From positions 186,001 through 250,000 of the forward strand of contig NZ_JALPRR010000003.1 in NCBI RefSeq assembly GCF_023630205.1: a stretch of DNA of 64,000 bases. The letters are read 5' to 3'. A program made the position numbers and the translations under genes. This document shows positions 52,201 to 60,667 of the stretch, one piece after another. This DNA comes from Pontibacter ruber (lineage in GTDB: Bacteria; Bacteroidota; Bacteroidia; Cytophagales; Hymenobacteraceae). The stretch's first letter is position 1; each line of letters begins with the position of its first letter. Under the pieces are notes generated by a model. That model was not told the DNA's origin, made no database searches, and saw only the letters and a program-made list of their open reading frames with translations.

Positions 52201-52466
52201 AGAAAGTATGTGGTGGCCGGAAAGAAGTACTGCCTGAGCTTCTCCAAGGGTTTAAGAAAGATACCAGACAGGGGAACGACATGAGCCACTATCAGAAGCT
52301 TCTGGAGGACGCAGTACAACACATAAAAGGTAAGAGCTTAGAGAAAGGTGTGATGAGCCTGTTTAGCCCAGAAGGCACGGCCACTTTTAAAGAACAGATA
52401 CAATCCATAGCGGATTTCGAAGTAGTATCGTTCCTGGTAATCAAGAATCCACAAGAACAGGTATAG
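49224..52466 (+). CDS. SNF2-type helicase with PLD-like N-domain
   Basis: 1080 residues, cytoplasmic. The first ~200 residues look like the phospholipase-D-like module of such helicases, but the HKD motif is degenerate: the region reads NYIGTKLLHVHN then INTSRADFTATGLGF, keeping K and D positions but not the usual His. The SNF2 motor follows: Walker A CIIADSVGLGKTFEALAVIK (about residue 269), DESH in LVVIDESHNFRNN (about 356), motif III VLMLSATPVNNR, and motif VI VRIIQRFGRIDRLGS (about 805). First gene of the plus-strand operon; its stop is 2 nt before the DUF4391 start. Probable role: ATP-driven DNA translocation in restriction defence. Confidence 0.88.
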   Translation: MESTSTEHKQHNRIGLTLKESITKGSKLSVISSYFTIYAFQQLQKELETVEEIRFLFDNPIFASGPVNPHTISPVQLLGDYSENVFKTKLNLQRVAKECAEWISTKAKIRSAKHTNYIGTKLLHVHNVIPGPVAINTSRADFTATGLGFAPSNTRFFYNVVTRESETMDMLQFFNEQWGNPAFVDDIKQDVLKQLEYAYKDQTPQFLYYFTLYNLFKDYLEELDEERIVKSKTGFKETLVWNKLYKFQKDGVLGAIDKIERYNGCIIADSVGLGKTFEALAVIKYYELRNDRVLVLCPKKLRENWTVYTLNDRRNPLVEDRFNYDVLNHTDLSREEGLSGEINLKTINWGNYDLVVIDESHNFRNNNAHRDHQTRYTRLMNQIIKAGVRTKVLMLSATPVNNRMNDLKNQVAFITEGDDTAFEANGIDSIHEVMRRAQAQFNKWLSDEEMDKTVESLLETLDSRYFKLLDLVTIARSRKHIEKYYNISDIGEFPKRNKPDNIKSDIDRLNQYPSLHHVNMEIRRLNLSAYAPLKYIRPDKEEEYSARYDMVVASGRHFRQKDREESLIHLMRVNMLKRMESSINSFGITLQHLLKKIDQLLEKIQNKSEYYDETLSIESVDFEDPLLEDFLIGSKTRVLLQDIDDVRWKDDLLEDRNRLQQLLDATLQVDSERDKKLLDLKNLIRKKVEHPINPGNKKIIIFTAFADTANYLYDKIAAWAKTELGVSSALVTGAGQNRTNHQGVRSDLNEILTNFSPVSKERNHQYPYAKGEIDILIATDCISEGQNLQDCDYLVNFDIHWNPVRIIQRFGRIDRLGSKNNVIQLVNFWPNMDLDEYINLEARVSGKMVLLDISATGEENVIEQTEKDQMNDLDYRRKQLEQLQDSVVDLEEMHGGISITDLTLNDFKMELMEYLKTHKGDLERTPTGVHAVVAFAEPDIQPGVIFCLKHLKEAAISKHTQNALAPYYIAYVSDTGAIVNGFTQSKKILDIYQKVCGGRKEVLPELLQGFKKDTRQGNDMSHYQKLLEDAVQHIKGKSLEKGVMSLFSPEGTATFKEQIQSIADFEVVSFLVIKNPQEQV

Positions 52467-52468
52467 CC

Positions 52469-53218
52469 ATGGATTTCCTGAGTATACTCAACATACCAGC
52501 TGCTTGCCTGGTTGATCAACGTATACCGAAGACAAGCATCATAACAGGAGCTGAACTCTGTATAGCCGATAAAAAGTTATTACAGGACGAGGCGCAGGAG
52601 GTTAGATGGATAGCAGCATTCAAGCCAAATAATGCCGCCATACCTGCCTATACCGATGAGCTTTACAGTTACAACGAGGTGCACTACATCCTGCTAGAGC
52701 TGAAGCAGGAGGCTAAGTATAAGAAGGTGGCAGAACTGTTGCAGAAAGCAATGCCGTACCCGCTGGTGCTTTGGATCGTGGTTGATAATAAACTATGTGT
52801 ATGTACTGCCAACAAGCGCATAAATCAGAACGATACGGGTAAACGCACCATTGAAAACGTTACCTTTGCACCCTGGTTGCCACTGTTAGTTGATGACAGT
52901 ATTACTCTTGCATTTTTAAGCAGCTTGGCAATAGAACTTCTTCCACAGCAAGATCTGCGAGCGTTTTACCAAAGTATAACAATCCGCATTCACAACCTGG
53001 AGGCAGCACAGCTAACCGGAGCCTACACTGTAAAAGGAGCTGACAGCACCCGCAGGGACGTGGAGAGGCTGGCAGCGCTAAGGAAGCTGACCGAGGAGAT
53101 AACACGGTTAAAGAAAGAAATAAAGTCTAGCACGGCTTTTGGGGAAAAGGTTACGCTGCACATACGGCTGAAGAAGCTGGAGGATGAGCGGGATCAGCAG
53201 CAGAAGGCCCTACAGTAA
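52469..53218 (+). CDS. DUF4391 protein
   Basis: 249 residues. The opening FLSILNIPAACLVDQRIPKT and EVRWIAAFKPNNAAIPAYTD have the IPK and W/K-P spacing of DUF4391, and EVHYILLELKQEAKYKKVAE fits its helical middle. The C-terminal 70 residues are a charged coiled coil (KLTEEITRLKKEIKSSTAFG onwards). DUF4391 proteins are often encoded beside type III-like methyltransferase/restriction genes; their biochemical role is not known to me. Starts 2 nt after the helicase stop, so co-translated. It ends 52 nt before the chosen mod start. Confidence 0.82.
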   Translation: MDFLSILNIPAACLVDQRIPKTSIITGAELCIADKKLLQDEAQEVRWIAAFKPNNAAIPAYTDELYSYNEVHYILLELKQEAKYKKVAELLQKAMPYPLVLWIVVDNKLCVCTANKRINQNDTGKRTIENVTFAPWLPLLVDDSITLAFLSSLAIELLPQQDLRAFYQSITIRIHNLEAAQLTGAYTVKGADSTRRDVERLAALRKLTEEITRLKKEIKSSTAFGEKVTLHIRLKKLEDERDQQQKALQ

Positions 53219-53270
53219 AGCTGCCCTATATTATCAACATACATCACTAACGACATACCATATATATACT

Positions 53271-55121
53271 ATGGACACCATTACCAAAGATCATGAACTG
53301 GCCCAGAGCCAGAACATAGTGGCCGACAACATTAATAAGCTTAAGCAATTATTCCCAAGAGTCTTTGTTGAGGGGAAAATAGATTTTGATGAGTTGCGCT
53401 CAGTTTTAGGAAACTATGTAGAGAAGGAGAACGAACGTTATCATTTTACTTGGCATGGCAAGGCACAAGCGATACGCGAGGCACACAAAACATCCACTGG
53501 TACACTACGCCCATGTCCAGATGAGAGTGTGAATTGGGAGAATACAAAAAACTTGTACCTAGAGGGAGATAATTTGGAGGTGCTCAAGCTACTGCAGAAG
53601 AGCTATCACAGTCGCGTAAAGATGATCTATATCGATCCTCCATACAATACCGGTAAGGATTTTGTTTATAAAGACAATTATTCGGACAACCTCAAAAACT
53701 ATCTGGAACTGACGCAACAGGGAAAGGATTTTGGGACAAACTCAGAAACCAGCGGACGCTACCACTCTAACTGGCTCAACATGATGTACCCTCGACTCAA
53801 GTTGTCCCGAAATTTGCTGCGAGAGGATGGAGTGATCTTTATTTCGATTGATGATACTGAAGTTGGTAACTTAAGGAAAATAGCTGATGAGATATATGGA
53901 GAAGAAAATTTTGTAGCAAACGTGATTTGGCAGAAGAAGTATAGCCCACAAAACGATGCTAAGTATTTTTCGGATAGCCATGAGCATATCATTGCTTATG
54001 CTAAAACAAAAGAAGCATTTAATATAGGTTTACTTCCAAGAACTGATGAAGCGAACGAGAGATACAAAAACCCAGATAATGATCCGAGAGGAGCATGGAA
54101 ATCAAGCGATCTGACTAGGCAGGAGTTTAGACCTAATGATTACTATCCAATAGTTAGTCCCAAAACCGGTAAGAGCTTTTTTCCTCCAAAAGGTAACAGT
54201 TGGGGCAGACCAAAAGAAAAAGTTGAAGAACTCATATCAGATAATAGGATATGGTTTGGCCCTGATGGAAATGGCCAACCCTCACTTAAAAGATTTTTAT
54301 CGGAAGTAAAACAAGGAATTACTCCGCAGACTATATGGGAACGAAAAGATGTCGGAGATACACAAACCGGTAAAAAACTTATAAAAGAATATTTTGGAAA
54401 TGTTTCAATTTTTGAAACTCCTAAGCCTCCACAACTCATAGAGAGAGCAATGGTCATTGCTAATGTTAATGAAGGAGATATTATACTTGACTTTTTTAGT
54501 GGCTCAGCCTCTACTGCAGAGGCAGTATTAAGATATGATAAGACACTTAATTATGTTTTAGTGCAAATACCGGAACCAACATCTGAAAACTCAGAAGCTT
54601 ATAAAAGTGGTTTTCATACGATAGCTGAAATTGGTAAAGAACGTATTCGTCGTGTTATCGAAAAGATCAAAGAAGAAGATCAAGAGAGAGCTAAACGTGT
54701 TGATATTGGATTCAAAGTATTTAAACTTGATAGCTCCAATATAAAAGATTGGGATCCCTCTACAGTAGAAATTCAGAAGAGTTTATACGACAGTATTAAC
54801 AATATCAAAGAAGACCGCAGCGAGTCAGATATACTTTTCGAGGTGCTGCTCAAGTACGGCTTAGATCTAACACTACCAATTGAGGAGTATAAAATAGCCG
54901 GCAATACAGTATTCAGCATTGGTAGTGGTATACTTCTAGTCTGCCTGTCTCCAAACCTTAACTCAGATACAATTGCTGGTATGGGTGAGTTGAAGGACGA
55001 CCTGTCGCCGGAGGTGTGCCGTGTGGTACTACGCGACAATGGATTTAAGAATGATGTGGCAAAGACTAACGCTATGCAGGTGCTTAAACGCTACGGCATA
55101 GAAGACGTGAAGAGCATCTAA
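53271..55121 (+). CDS. mod: type III-like DNA adenine methyltransferase (Mod)
   Basis: 616 residues from the ATG at 53271 (MDTITKDHELAQSQNIVADN); a longer frame to 53184 overlaps DUF4391 and is less likely. Motif IV KMIYIDPPYNTGKDFVYKDN (DPPY, about residue 121) precedes the AdoMet-binding motif I DIILDFFSGSASTAEAVLRY (about 405), the order of beta-class, type III-Mod methylases. FISIDDTEVGNLRKIADEIY is also typical. In type III systems Mod supplies recognition and, alone, protects host DNA by N6-adenine methylation. The sequence recognised cannot be deduced. 30 bp separate it from res. Confidence 0.95.
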   Translation: MDTITKDHELAQSQNIVADNINKLKQLFPRVFVEGKIDFDELRSVLGNYVEKENERYHFTWHGKAQAIREAHKTSTGTLRPCPDESVNWENTKNLYLEGDNLEVLKLLQKSYHSRVKMIYIDPPYNTGKDFVYKDNYSDNLKNYLELTQQGKDFGTNSETSGRYHSNWLNMMYPRLKLSRNLLREDGVIFISIDDTEVGNLRKIADEIYGEENFVANVIWQKKYSPQNDAKYFSDSHEHIIAYAKTKEAFNIGLLPRTDEANERYKNPDNDPRGAWKSSDLTRQEFRPNDYYPIVSPKTGKSFFPPKGNSWGRPKEKVEELISDNRIWFGPDGNGQPSLKRFLSEVKQGITPQTIWERKDVGDTQTGKKLIKEYFGNVSIFETPKPPQLIERAMVIANVNEGDIILDFFSGSASTAEAVLRYDKTLNYVLVQIPEPTSENSEAYKSGFHTIAEIGKERIRRVIEKIKEEDQERAKRVDIGFKVFKLDSSNIKDWDPSTVEIQKSLYDSINNIKEDRSESDILFEVLLKYGLDLTLPIEEYKIAGNTVFSIGSGILLVCLSPNLNSDTIAGMGELKDDLSPEVCRVVLRDNGFKNDVAKTNAMQVLKRYGIEDVKSI

Positions 55122-55151
55122 ACCAAGGATCAACCTTAGCCATTGTGAAGT

Positions 55152-58127
55152 ATGAAAATTAAATTTGAGGATAAGCTGGACTACCAGCAGGAAGCTATTG
55201 CAGCTATCACCGGCATATTCGAGGGCCAGGAGACTTGTCGCACTAACTTCAGCATTACCCCACAGGCCACTGGTCAAGCAAACTTGTACCAATCTGATCT
55301 AGGAGTAGGAAATAAGCTAACGTTGCTGGAGGATGAATTGCTAAGGAACGTTCAGGGTATTCAAACTCGATTTGGGCAGAAACAAACAAAGAAGCTGGAC
55401 AAAAAGGACCTGCACTTTTCAGTGGAGATGGAAACCGGCACGGGAAAAACGTACGTCTACCTGCGCACCATTTTTGAGCTGAACAAGGCCTACGGATTTA
55501 CTAAGTTTATCATCGTAGTGCCTTCCATTGCTATCAAAGAAGGTACAAACAAGTCGCTACAGATTACGAAAGAGCATTTTAAGGGACTGTACGATAATAT
55601 CAACTACGACTTCTTCACTTACGACTCACAGAAGCTAGAGCAGGTGCGCAGTTTTGCTACTAACGACTATGTTCAGGTCATGGTCATCAACATCGATGCT
55701 TTCCGAAAGAGCTTTACTGACCCAGACAAGGAAACCAAAGCCAACATCATCCATCGTACAAACGATAAGTTGAGCGGTTACAGGCCCATTGACTTTATTC
55801 GGGAGACAAGTCCTATTGTTATAATCGATGAGCCACAGAGCGTGGACGCTACGCCCAAGTCGAAAGAGGCTATCCGTAGCTTAAACCCACTGTGCACACT
55901 GCGTTACTCAGCTACACACCGCGAGAAGCACAACCTTATGTACCGTCTAGACTCTGTAGATGCTTACGAGCGCAAGCTAGTGAAGCAGATAGAGGTAGCC
56001 TCGCTGGAGGTACAAAACTTCCACAACCAAGCTTATATTAAGCTCCTGAAGGTAGACAGCAAAAAGTCCCCAACTACAGCCACAGTAGAGATAGACATTA
56101 ACCAGGGAGGTAAAGTCAAACGTGTAACGAAGGTGGTGAAGCAAAACACCGACCTGATGGAGCTAACCAAGCGTGATGTGTATGAAGGCTACATCCTGAA
56201 AGACATATACTGTGCACCTGGCAACGAGTACATCGATTTTACTAGTCAGCAACACGAAGTGCGTTTAGGTAAGGCTATTGGGACAGTAGATGAAGATGTG
56301 TACAAACGCCAGCAAATCCGGAAGACTATTGAGGAGCACCTGGAGAAGGAGATACGGCTTAACCCTAGAGGTATCAAGGTGCTTAGCTTATTCTTCATTG
56401 ATAAAGTAACTAACTACCGCACCTACGACGCTGACGGAAACCCGCAGAAGGGGAAGTATGCCGTCATGTTCGAAGAGGAGTATAAGAAGCTGATCAGCAG
56501 CACTAAGTATCACTCGTTGTTCGGTGAAATAAAAGATAAAGATGAGCTAGCTGCTGCCGTACACGACGGATATTTTTCCGTTGATAATAAAGGGAAGGCA
56601 AAAGATACGAAAGGTGATACTTCTGCTGACGATGATACTTATAGCCTCATCATGCGGGATAAGGAGCGTCTCCTGAGTTTTGATACGAAGCTGCGTTTCA
56701 TCTTCTCCCACTCAGCACTAAAAGAAGGCTGGGATAATCCAAACGTGTTTCAGATCTGTACGTTGAACGAAACTAGCTCTGAGATGAAGAAGCGCCAGGA
56801 GATCGGCCGTGGCCTTCGTCTGGCGGTTAACCAAGATGGAGAGCGTGTCCGGGGCTTTGAGGTGAATACACTGACGGTTATGGCAAATGAGTCTTACCAG
56901 GACTTTGTAGACGCGCTACAGAAGGAGATAGCCGAAGAGGAGGGTATACGTTTTGGTGTAGTGGAGGACCATACCTTTGCTAACATCGTTACCGGTACTG
57001 ACGAGGATGACCAACCAACTTATTTAGGACAAGAGGCTTCAGAGAAGTTCTACGGCTATTTGCTGCGCAAGGGGTACGTTGACCTTAAAGGTAAAGTACA
57101 GGACGATCTACGCCATGATCTGCGCGAGAACAAGGTAGAGGTGCCGGAGGAGTACGAACACGTAAAGCCACAGATCATTCGACAGCTGAAGAAGATTGCA
57201 GGAAACCTGAATATTAAAAATGCTAACGACCGTAAAAAGGTCTCTGTGAACAAAGGTGTCTTGCTCAGTCCGGAATTTGAACAGCTTTGGAGCCGGATCA
57301 AGTATAAAACTACGTTTTCTGTTGACTTCGACTCCGATAAGCTAGTGCAAAAATGTGTGGAAGCCATGCAGAACCAGCTGGTGGTTGGTAAAGGCAAGTT
57401 CATATTCAAGAAAGCACTGACGGAAGCATCTAAAGGTGGTCTAAGCGCTAAGGAGATACATGAGTCAGCATCCCTAATAGAGCAGCAGTCACAGCCGCTT
57501 CCGGACATCGTGAGTTATCTGCAGAACGAGACGCACCTAACTCGCAAATCCATTGTAGACATCCTGATAAAGAGCGGTAAGTTAGACATGTTCAAGAACA
57601 ACCCTCAGCGCTTTATCGACGAGGTGATCGACATCATCCGGACGCAGATGCGCCACTTCATCGTGGACGGTATCAAGTATGAAAAGCTTGGTGATCAGGA
57701 AGTATATACACAGGAGTTATTTGAGAACGAAGAGCTATTCGGTCACCTTAGATCCGATATGGTGGAAAGTACCAAATCACCATACGACTACGTGATCTAC
57801 GATTCTGCCATTGAAGCCAACATGGCACAGCACTTTGAAAACAGCGCTAACGTGAAAGTATATGCGAAGCTACCAGCCTGGTTCAAAATCGACACACCAC
57901 TAGGTACCTATAACCCAGATTGGGCGGTACTGTGGGATAACGAAGGTCAAGAGAAGTTATACTTCGTGGTAGAAACCAAAGGTGCGTTGTCGTGGGAGTT
58001 CCTGCGTCCAGCAGAGAAAGCCAAAATCGAGTGCGGCCGGAAGCATTATAAAGCCCTCAGCGATGACATAGGTTTTGAAGTGGCAGAGAGCTTTGAGACG
58101 TTTAGCGATAAGGTACTGGCTGGATGA
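55152..58127 (+). CDS. res: type III-like restriction subunit Res (helicase-nuclease)
   Basis: 991 residues. SF2 helicase: Walker A VEMETGTGKTYVYLRTIF (about residue 95), DEPQ in SPIVIIDEPQSVDATP (about 224), and motif V/VI FSHSALKEGWDNPNVFQIC, SSEMKKRQEIGRGLRLAVNQ (about 525-560). The C-terminus has a PD-(D/E)xK nuclease: TYNPDWAVLWDNEGQEKLYF then VVETKGALSWE (about 920-945). In type III systems Res and Mod form the complex that translocates and cuts DNA with head-to-head unmethylated sites. Its stop overlaps the next ORF (ATGA), so that gene is translationally coupled. Confidence 0.93.
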   Translation: MKIKFEDKLDYQQEAIAAITGIFEGQETCRTNFSITPQATGQANLYQSDLGVGNKLTLLEDELLRNVQGIQTRFGQKQTKKLDKKDLHFSVEMETGTGKTYVYLRTIFELNKAYGFTKFIIVVPSIAIKEGTNKSLQITKEHFKGLYDNINYDFFTYDSQKLEQVRSFATNDYVQVMVINIDAFRKSFTDPDKETKANIIHRTNDKLSGYRPIDFIRETSPIVIIDEPQSVDATPKSKEAIRSLNPLCTLRYSATHREKHNLMYRLDSVDAYERKLVKQIEVASLEVQNFHNQAYIKLLKVDSKKSPTTATVEIDINQGGKVKRVTKVVKQNTDLMELTKRDVYEGYILKDIYCAPGNEYIDFTSQQHEVRLGKAIGTVDEDVYKRQQIRKTIEEHLEKEIRLNPRGIKVLSLFFIDKVTNYRTYDADGNPQKGKYAVMFEEEYKKLISSTKYHSLFGEIKDKDELAAAVHDGYFSVDNKGKAKDTKGDTSADDDTYSLIMRDKERLLSFDTKLRFIFSHSALKEGWDNPNVFQICTLNETSSEMKKRQEIGRGLRLAVNQDGERVRGFEVNTLTVMANESYQDFVDALQKEIAEEEGIRFGVVEDHTFANIVTGTDEDDQPTYLGQEASEKFYGYLLRKGYVDLKGKVQDDLRHDLRENKVEVPEEYEHVKPQIIRQLKKIAGNLNIKNANDRKKVSVNKGVLLSPEFEQLWSRIKYKTTFSVDFDSDKLVQKCVEAMQNQLVVGKGKFIFKKALTEASKGGLSAKEIHESASLIEQQSQPLPDIVSYLQNETHLTRKSIVDILIKSGKLDMFKNNPQRFIDEVIDIIRTQMRHFIVDGIKYEKLGDQEVYTQELFENEELFGHLRSDMVESTKSPYDYVIYDSAIEANMAQHFENSANVKVYAKLPAWFKIDTPLGTYNPDWAVLWDNEGQEKLYFVVETKGALSWEFLRPAEKAKIECGRKHYKALSDDIGFEVAESFETFSDKVLAG

Positions 58128-58456
58128 ATCCTTTTTATATGATAGTAAGTAATATAGCTTTATCACATATCAAAAATTTCATGGATACTAAGGAAAGAGC
58201 AGAAGATGGTATACTACAACTTCACAAAAGGTTAGATGAGTTAGAAGACAAAGAACGTAGGTTAGCTGTTTCACCCAAGTTAAGCGATAAACAGGAAGTT
58301 TTAGATTTTGCTCAGGATCTATACAACGATACCTTGTCATATCAAAGGGGATACTCAAGATTTAACGATAACTCAGATATCGTGAATTATGTAGACCAGG
58401 CAAATCATTTGGAAACAGCTGTTTCAAAAATTATGCTAAAACTTCGGAAGAAGTAA
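58124..58456 (+). CDS. small coupled protein of unknown function
   Basis: 110 residues starting at the ATGA overlap with res (58124). Strongly helical and charged: ERAEDGILQLHKRLDELEDK then LSDKQEVLDFAQDLYNDTLS and NYVDQANHLETAVSKIMLKL, a likely coiled-coil dimer or antirepressor-type fold. An internal ATG (about 58181) gives a shorter alternative. No family recognised. Coupling to res and the terminator right after it make it part of the operon; a control protein, inhibitor or assembly factor of the Mod/Res complex are guesses. Confidence 0.7.
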   Translation: MNPFYMIVSNIALSHIKNFMDTKERAEDGILQLHKRLDELEDKERRLAVSPKLSDKQEVLDFAQDLYNDTLSYQRGYSRFNDNSDIVNYVDQANHLETAVSKIMLKLRKK

Positions 58457-58475
58457 CCTCCTGCTACCTCATGTT

Positions 58476-58510
58476 AAAACGAAAGCCACCTGTGAGTGGC
58501 TTTCGTTTTT
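58476..58510. terminator. terminator of the defence operon
   Basis: AAAACGAAAGCCAC and GTGGCTTTCGTTTTT form a 14-bp stem with a 6-nt loop, T-tailed, between the convergent operon and integrase gene. Usable by both strands. Confidence 0.9.
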
Positions 58511-58516
58511 ATCAAA

Positions 58517-60001
58517 CTAGGCAACGCATAGCAGTGCTTTTTTCCTCTCTATTTTATTTGTTAGGTGATTCGTCTTCAACTTCAAGTACTTCATCAGTTC
58601 CTTGTCTGATTTTGTACCAATGATCTCTTTTATATCCCGAAGTTCCAAACCAAAATCATACATATAGGAAACGAACCCTCGCCGGTTACAGTGACTTGTA
58701 TATAATTCCGCAAACGTATGTTGAGTAACGAAAGCTTCCTTCAGTTTGTACCTAGTAATGGTTATTGGGTGTTGGTGAATATTATTATGATTGCAAAATT
58801 CTGCCATTATAATCTTGATGGTCCGGTTGTACTCAACCTCTGAGAACAAGTTCATATCATAATTATACTTTAATAGTATTTCTAAAACTCTGTCGTCTAC
58901 GTTGAGTGGTACCTTGAATTGATTTTTAGTTTTTTGGGTCCTTCCAAGTAGGTAATTGTTAACGAAACGAAACCCCTTTGCCTTCCTAACATCACTTATG
59001 CGTAAGCCGGTGAAAAAGCTAAATACAGTGAAATCGATGTATTTCTGATAATTGTTTGCATCGTTGTGTACCCGGTTTTTCGGCTTGTATTCCCATAGTA
59101 GGTCGATGTCTTCTTTTGATAGACAAACGATTTCTTTTTCCTCTTCCACTACTTTAAAACCCTTGTATCTCCTGTCAACCGCCACAAGTTTATTAACTTC
59201 TACCCAGTTCAAGAACGTTTTGAGTTTGCTGATGTGTCTGCCAAACGTATTATTAAAATAGTCATGACCTTCTGGATTCATCAAATATGAAGCGTAGGTG
59301 TTGTAGAACTTCTCATCCAATGTCTGCAAATCAAACGTTAATCCTGCTTTCTTCGCCTCTTTGGATTGTGTAAAACCGACAAACGTATTGGCCCACGATC
59401 TGAGCTGTCTATCTGTACCGGAAAGTTTGTTACAACCATGCTTCGCTTTCATCTGAAGCGGTATACCCGTTTTAAGCTCAATGTACTCATAAAGCAGATC
59501 CAGCATCATCGGTTTAACAGCCGTTGCTTCAATTAATGGCTCTGGTAATGCACCTGCGTGACGTAAGTTTTTGCGCTCCCTCCTTTTTAGAATTTCTATT
59601 TGAGCCTCCAGCTGTTCGATTTCGGATCTGTGCTTTTTTGCCTGTTCCAAGAAGAGTGGCCGGTTTACCTCAGCGTCCTGTTTTAACTTATTCTTCCAAT
59701 AGATATGATGTGCGTAATGTCCTTTTATTTCTTCTACAGTAGGCTCTATACCCAGCTTAATACATTTATTGCTCAATAACTCGAGTGCGCTGAATTCATC
59801 GTTAATGACTTTATTTATATCAGTACTCTCTGCGTATTTGAAGTCTAGCCGGTTTCTCTTCTTATCCCACTTCTTCAAGTCGATGGTTATGCCTAGTGGG
59901 AAAGGGTGTGAAGTTCGGGCGTAAGTATAACGTATTGTAACGTTTGCCTTCGTTTTATCCTTATTAGGCCTGAGGTGAATGGTTAGTCCAGGTTTTTTCA
60001 T
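58517..60001 (-). CDS. tyrosine recombinase/phage integrase
   Basis: 494 residues. An N-terminal segment of beta strands (GLTIHLRPNKDKTKANVTIR) and a helical SAM-like core-binding region precede the catalytic domain. Visible catalytic residues: Arg in FSFFTGLRISDVRKAKG (about 328), the His-x-x-Arg block in LYTSHCNRRGFVSYMY (about 435), and Tyr in KELMKYLKLKTNHL (about 470). The GTKSDKELMK stretch before the Tyr replaces the usual GH; tolerated in Bacteroidetes integrases. Its start is 174 bp from attR, and it is transcribed inwards. It would integrate the island at tRNA-Arg. Confidence 0.93.
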   Translation of the reverse strand: MKKPGLTIHLRPNKDKTKANVTIRYTYARTSHPFPLGITIDLKKWDKKRNRLDFKYAESTDINKVINDEFSALELLSNKCIKLGIEPTVEEIKGHYAHHIYWKNKLKQDAEVNRPLFLEQAKKHRSEIEQLEAQIEILKRRERKNLRHAGALPEPLIEATAVKPMMLDLLYEYIELKTGIPLQMKAKHGCNKLSGTDRQLRSWANTFVGFTQSKEAKKAGLTFDLQTLDEKFYNTYASYLMNPEGHDYFNNTFGRHISKLKTFLNWVEVNKLVAVDRRYKGFKVVEEEKEIVCLSKEDIDLLWEYKPKNRVHNDANNYQKYIDFTVFSFFTGLRISDVRKAKGFRFVNNYLLGRTQKTKNQFKVPLNVDDRVLEILLKYNYDMNLFSEVEYNRTIKIIMAEFCNHNNIHQHPITITRYKLKEAFVTQHTFAELYTSHCNRRGFVSYMYDFGLELRDIKEIIGTKSDKELMKYLKLKTNHLTNKIERKKALLCVA

Positions 60002-60174
60002 CGGTTTCTACTTAGTTGAGTTTATAATAATTTCCATCTATATAAACACCGCGCAATATTCGACTGTTCAAATAGACTAAGAGGTTATTTTTAAACTATG
60101 TTCAACATCGTGTACATCACCTGGATAAAATGTGACCTAGAAGCATTAAAAAGGCCTTTTTTTATATGTTTTAT

Positions 60175-60190
60175 ATCCAAACGGGATCAC
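60175..60190 (+). other. attR, right attachment repeat
   Basis: ATCCAAACGGGATCAC, an exact copy of the 3' end of tRNA-Arg(TCT) and the following base at 44866-44881. Defines the right boundary of the island. Confidence 0.9.
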
Positions 60191-60200
60191 TTGAAATCTG

Positions 60201-60236
60201 AAAAGCGCCTGTAAATCATGATTTACAGGCGCTTTT
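60201..60236. terminator. perfect hairpin, native tRNA-Arg terminator
   Basis: AAAAGCGCCTGTAAATC and GATTTACAGGCGCTTTT flank the central AT: a 36-nt perfect palindrome, T-tailed, 10 nt beyond attR. Before integration it stood about 20 nt after tRNA-Arg and ended its transcript; now it is 15.3 kb away. Confidence 0.8.
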
Positions 60237-60258
60237 GTTTATGGCTTTATGCTTCCAT

Positions 60259-60290
60259 AGTTGCCTAATCAAGTAGTTGCCTAATCAAGT
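60259..60290. repeat. 16-bp perfect tandem duplication
   Basis: AGTTGCCTAATCAAGT occurs twice in direct succession (60259-60274, 60275-60290). In the non-coding region 60237-60667, which otherwise shows no gene. Probably a recent slippage event. Confidence 0.85.
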
Positions 60291-60667
60291 CTGCTTCAAC
60301 CTGCTTTCGTATCTGTATACAAAGTATAATCTGGATCCGCCTTTATAGGAGAGGCATTTCAAATCAGTAGTAAAAAGTTAGCACCTAAAATAAAGCAGAG
60401 CCTTATTTTCTATGTCTCCTCCCTGATATTACTATACTCGAAATACGCAACTCCTAGTGCCAGGTATTCTTTAGAACTGTACATATGACTAGTATGATTC
60501 TTGTAAGCAAGTATTGGATAAGTACAAAATTAAAGAGGAGTATAAAAGTAAAAACCATCTCCTGAATTATACTTAAATTTGCACTCCGAAAAAGGAACTT
60601 ATACATCCTATATAGTTGTATGAAGACTACTACATGCGTCTGCACAACTATATTAATTACGCCACGA

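Larger units (their letters stand above)
44882..60190. mobile_element. 15.3-kb integrative element with defence cargo
   Basis: Bounded by attL (44866-44881) and attR (60175-60190), inserted in tRNA-Arg(TCT). A tyrosine integrase gene lies next to attR; a serine recombinase and a Rep-like protein lie near the left end. The main cargo is a five-gene plus-strand operon (49224-58456): SNF2 helicase, DUF4391, type III-like Mod, Res and a small protein. No conjugation genes were seen, so the element is at best mobilizable or a defence island using helper functions. Base composition is visibly A/T-richer than the flanking genes. Confidence 0.88.

Noticed and set aside
53271..55121. Phase-variable simple repeats in mod
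   Set aside because: Many type III mod genes carry repeat tracts; none seen here.
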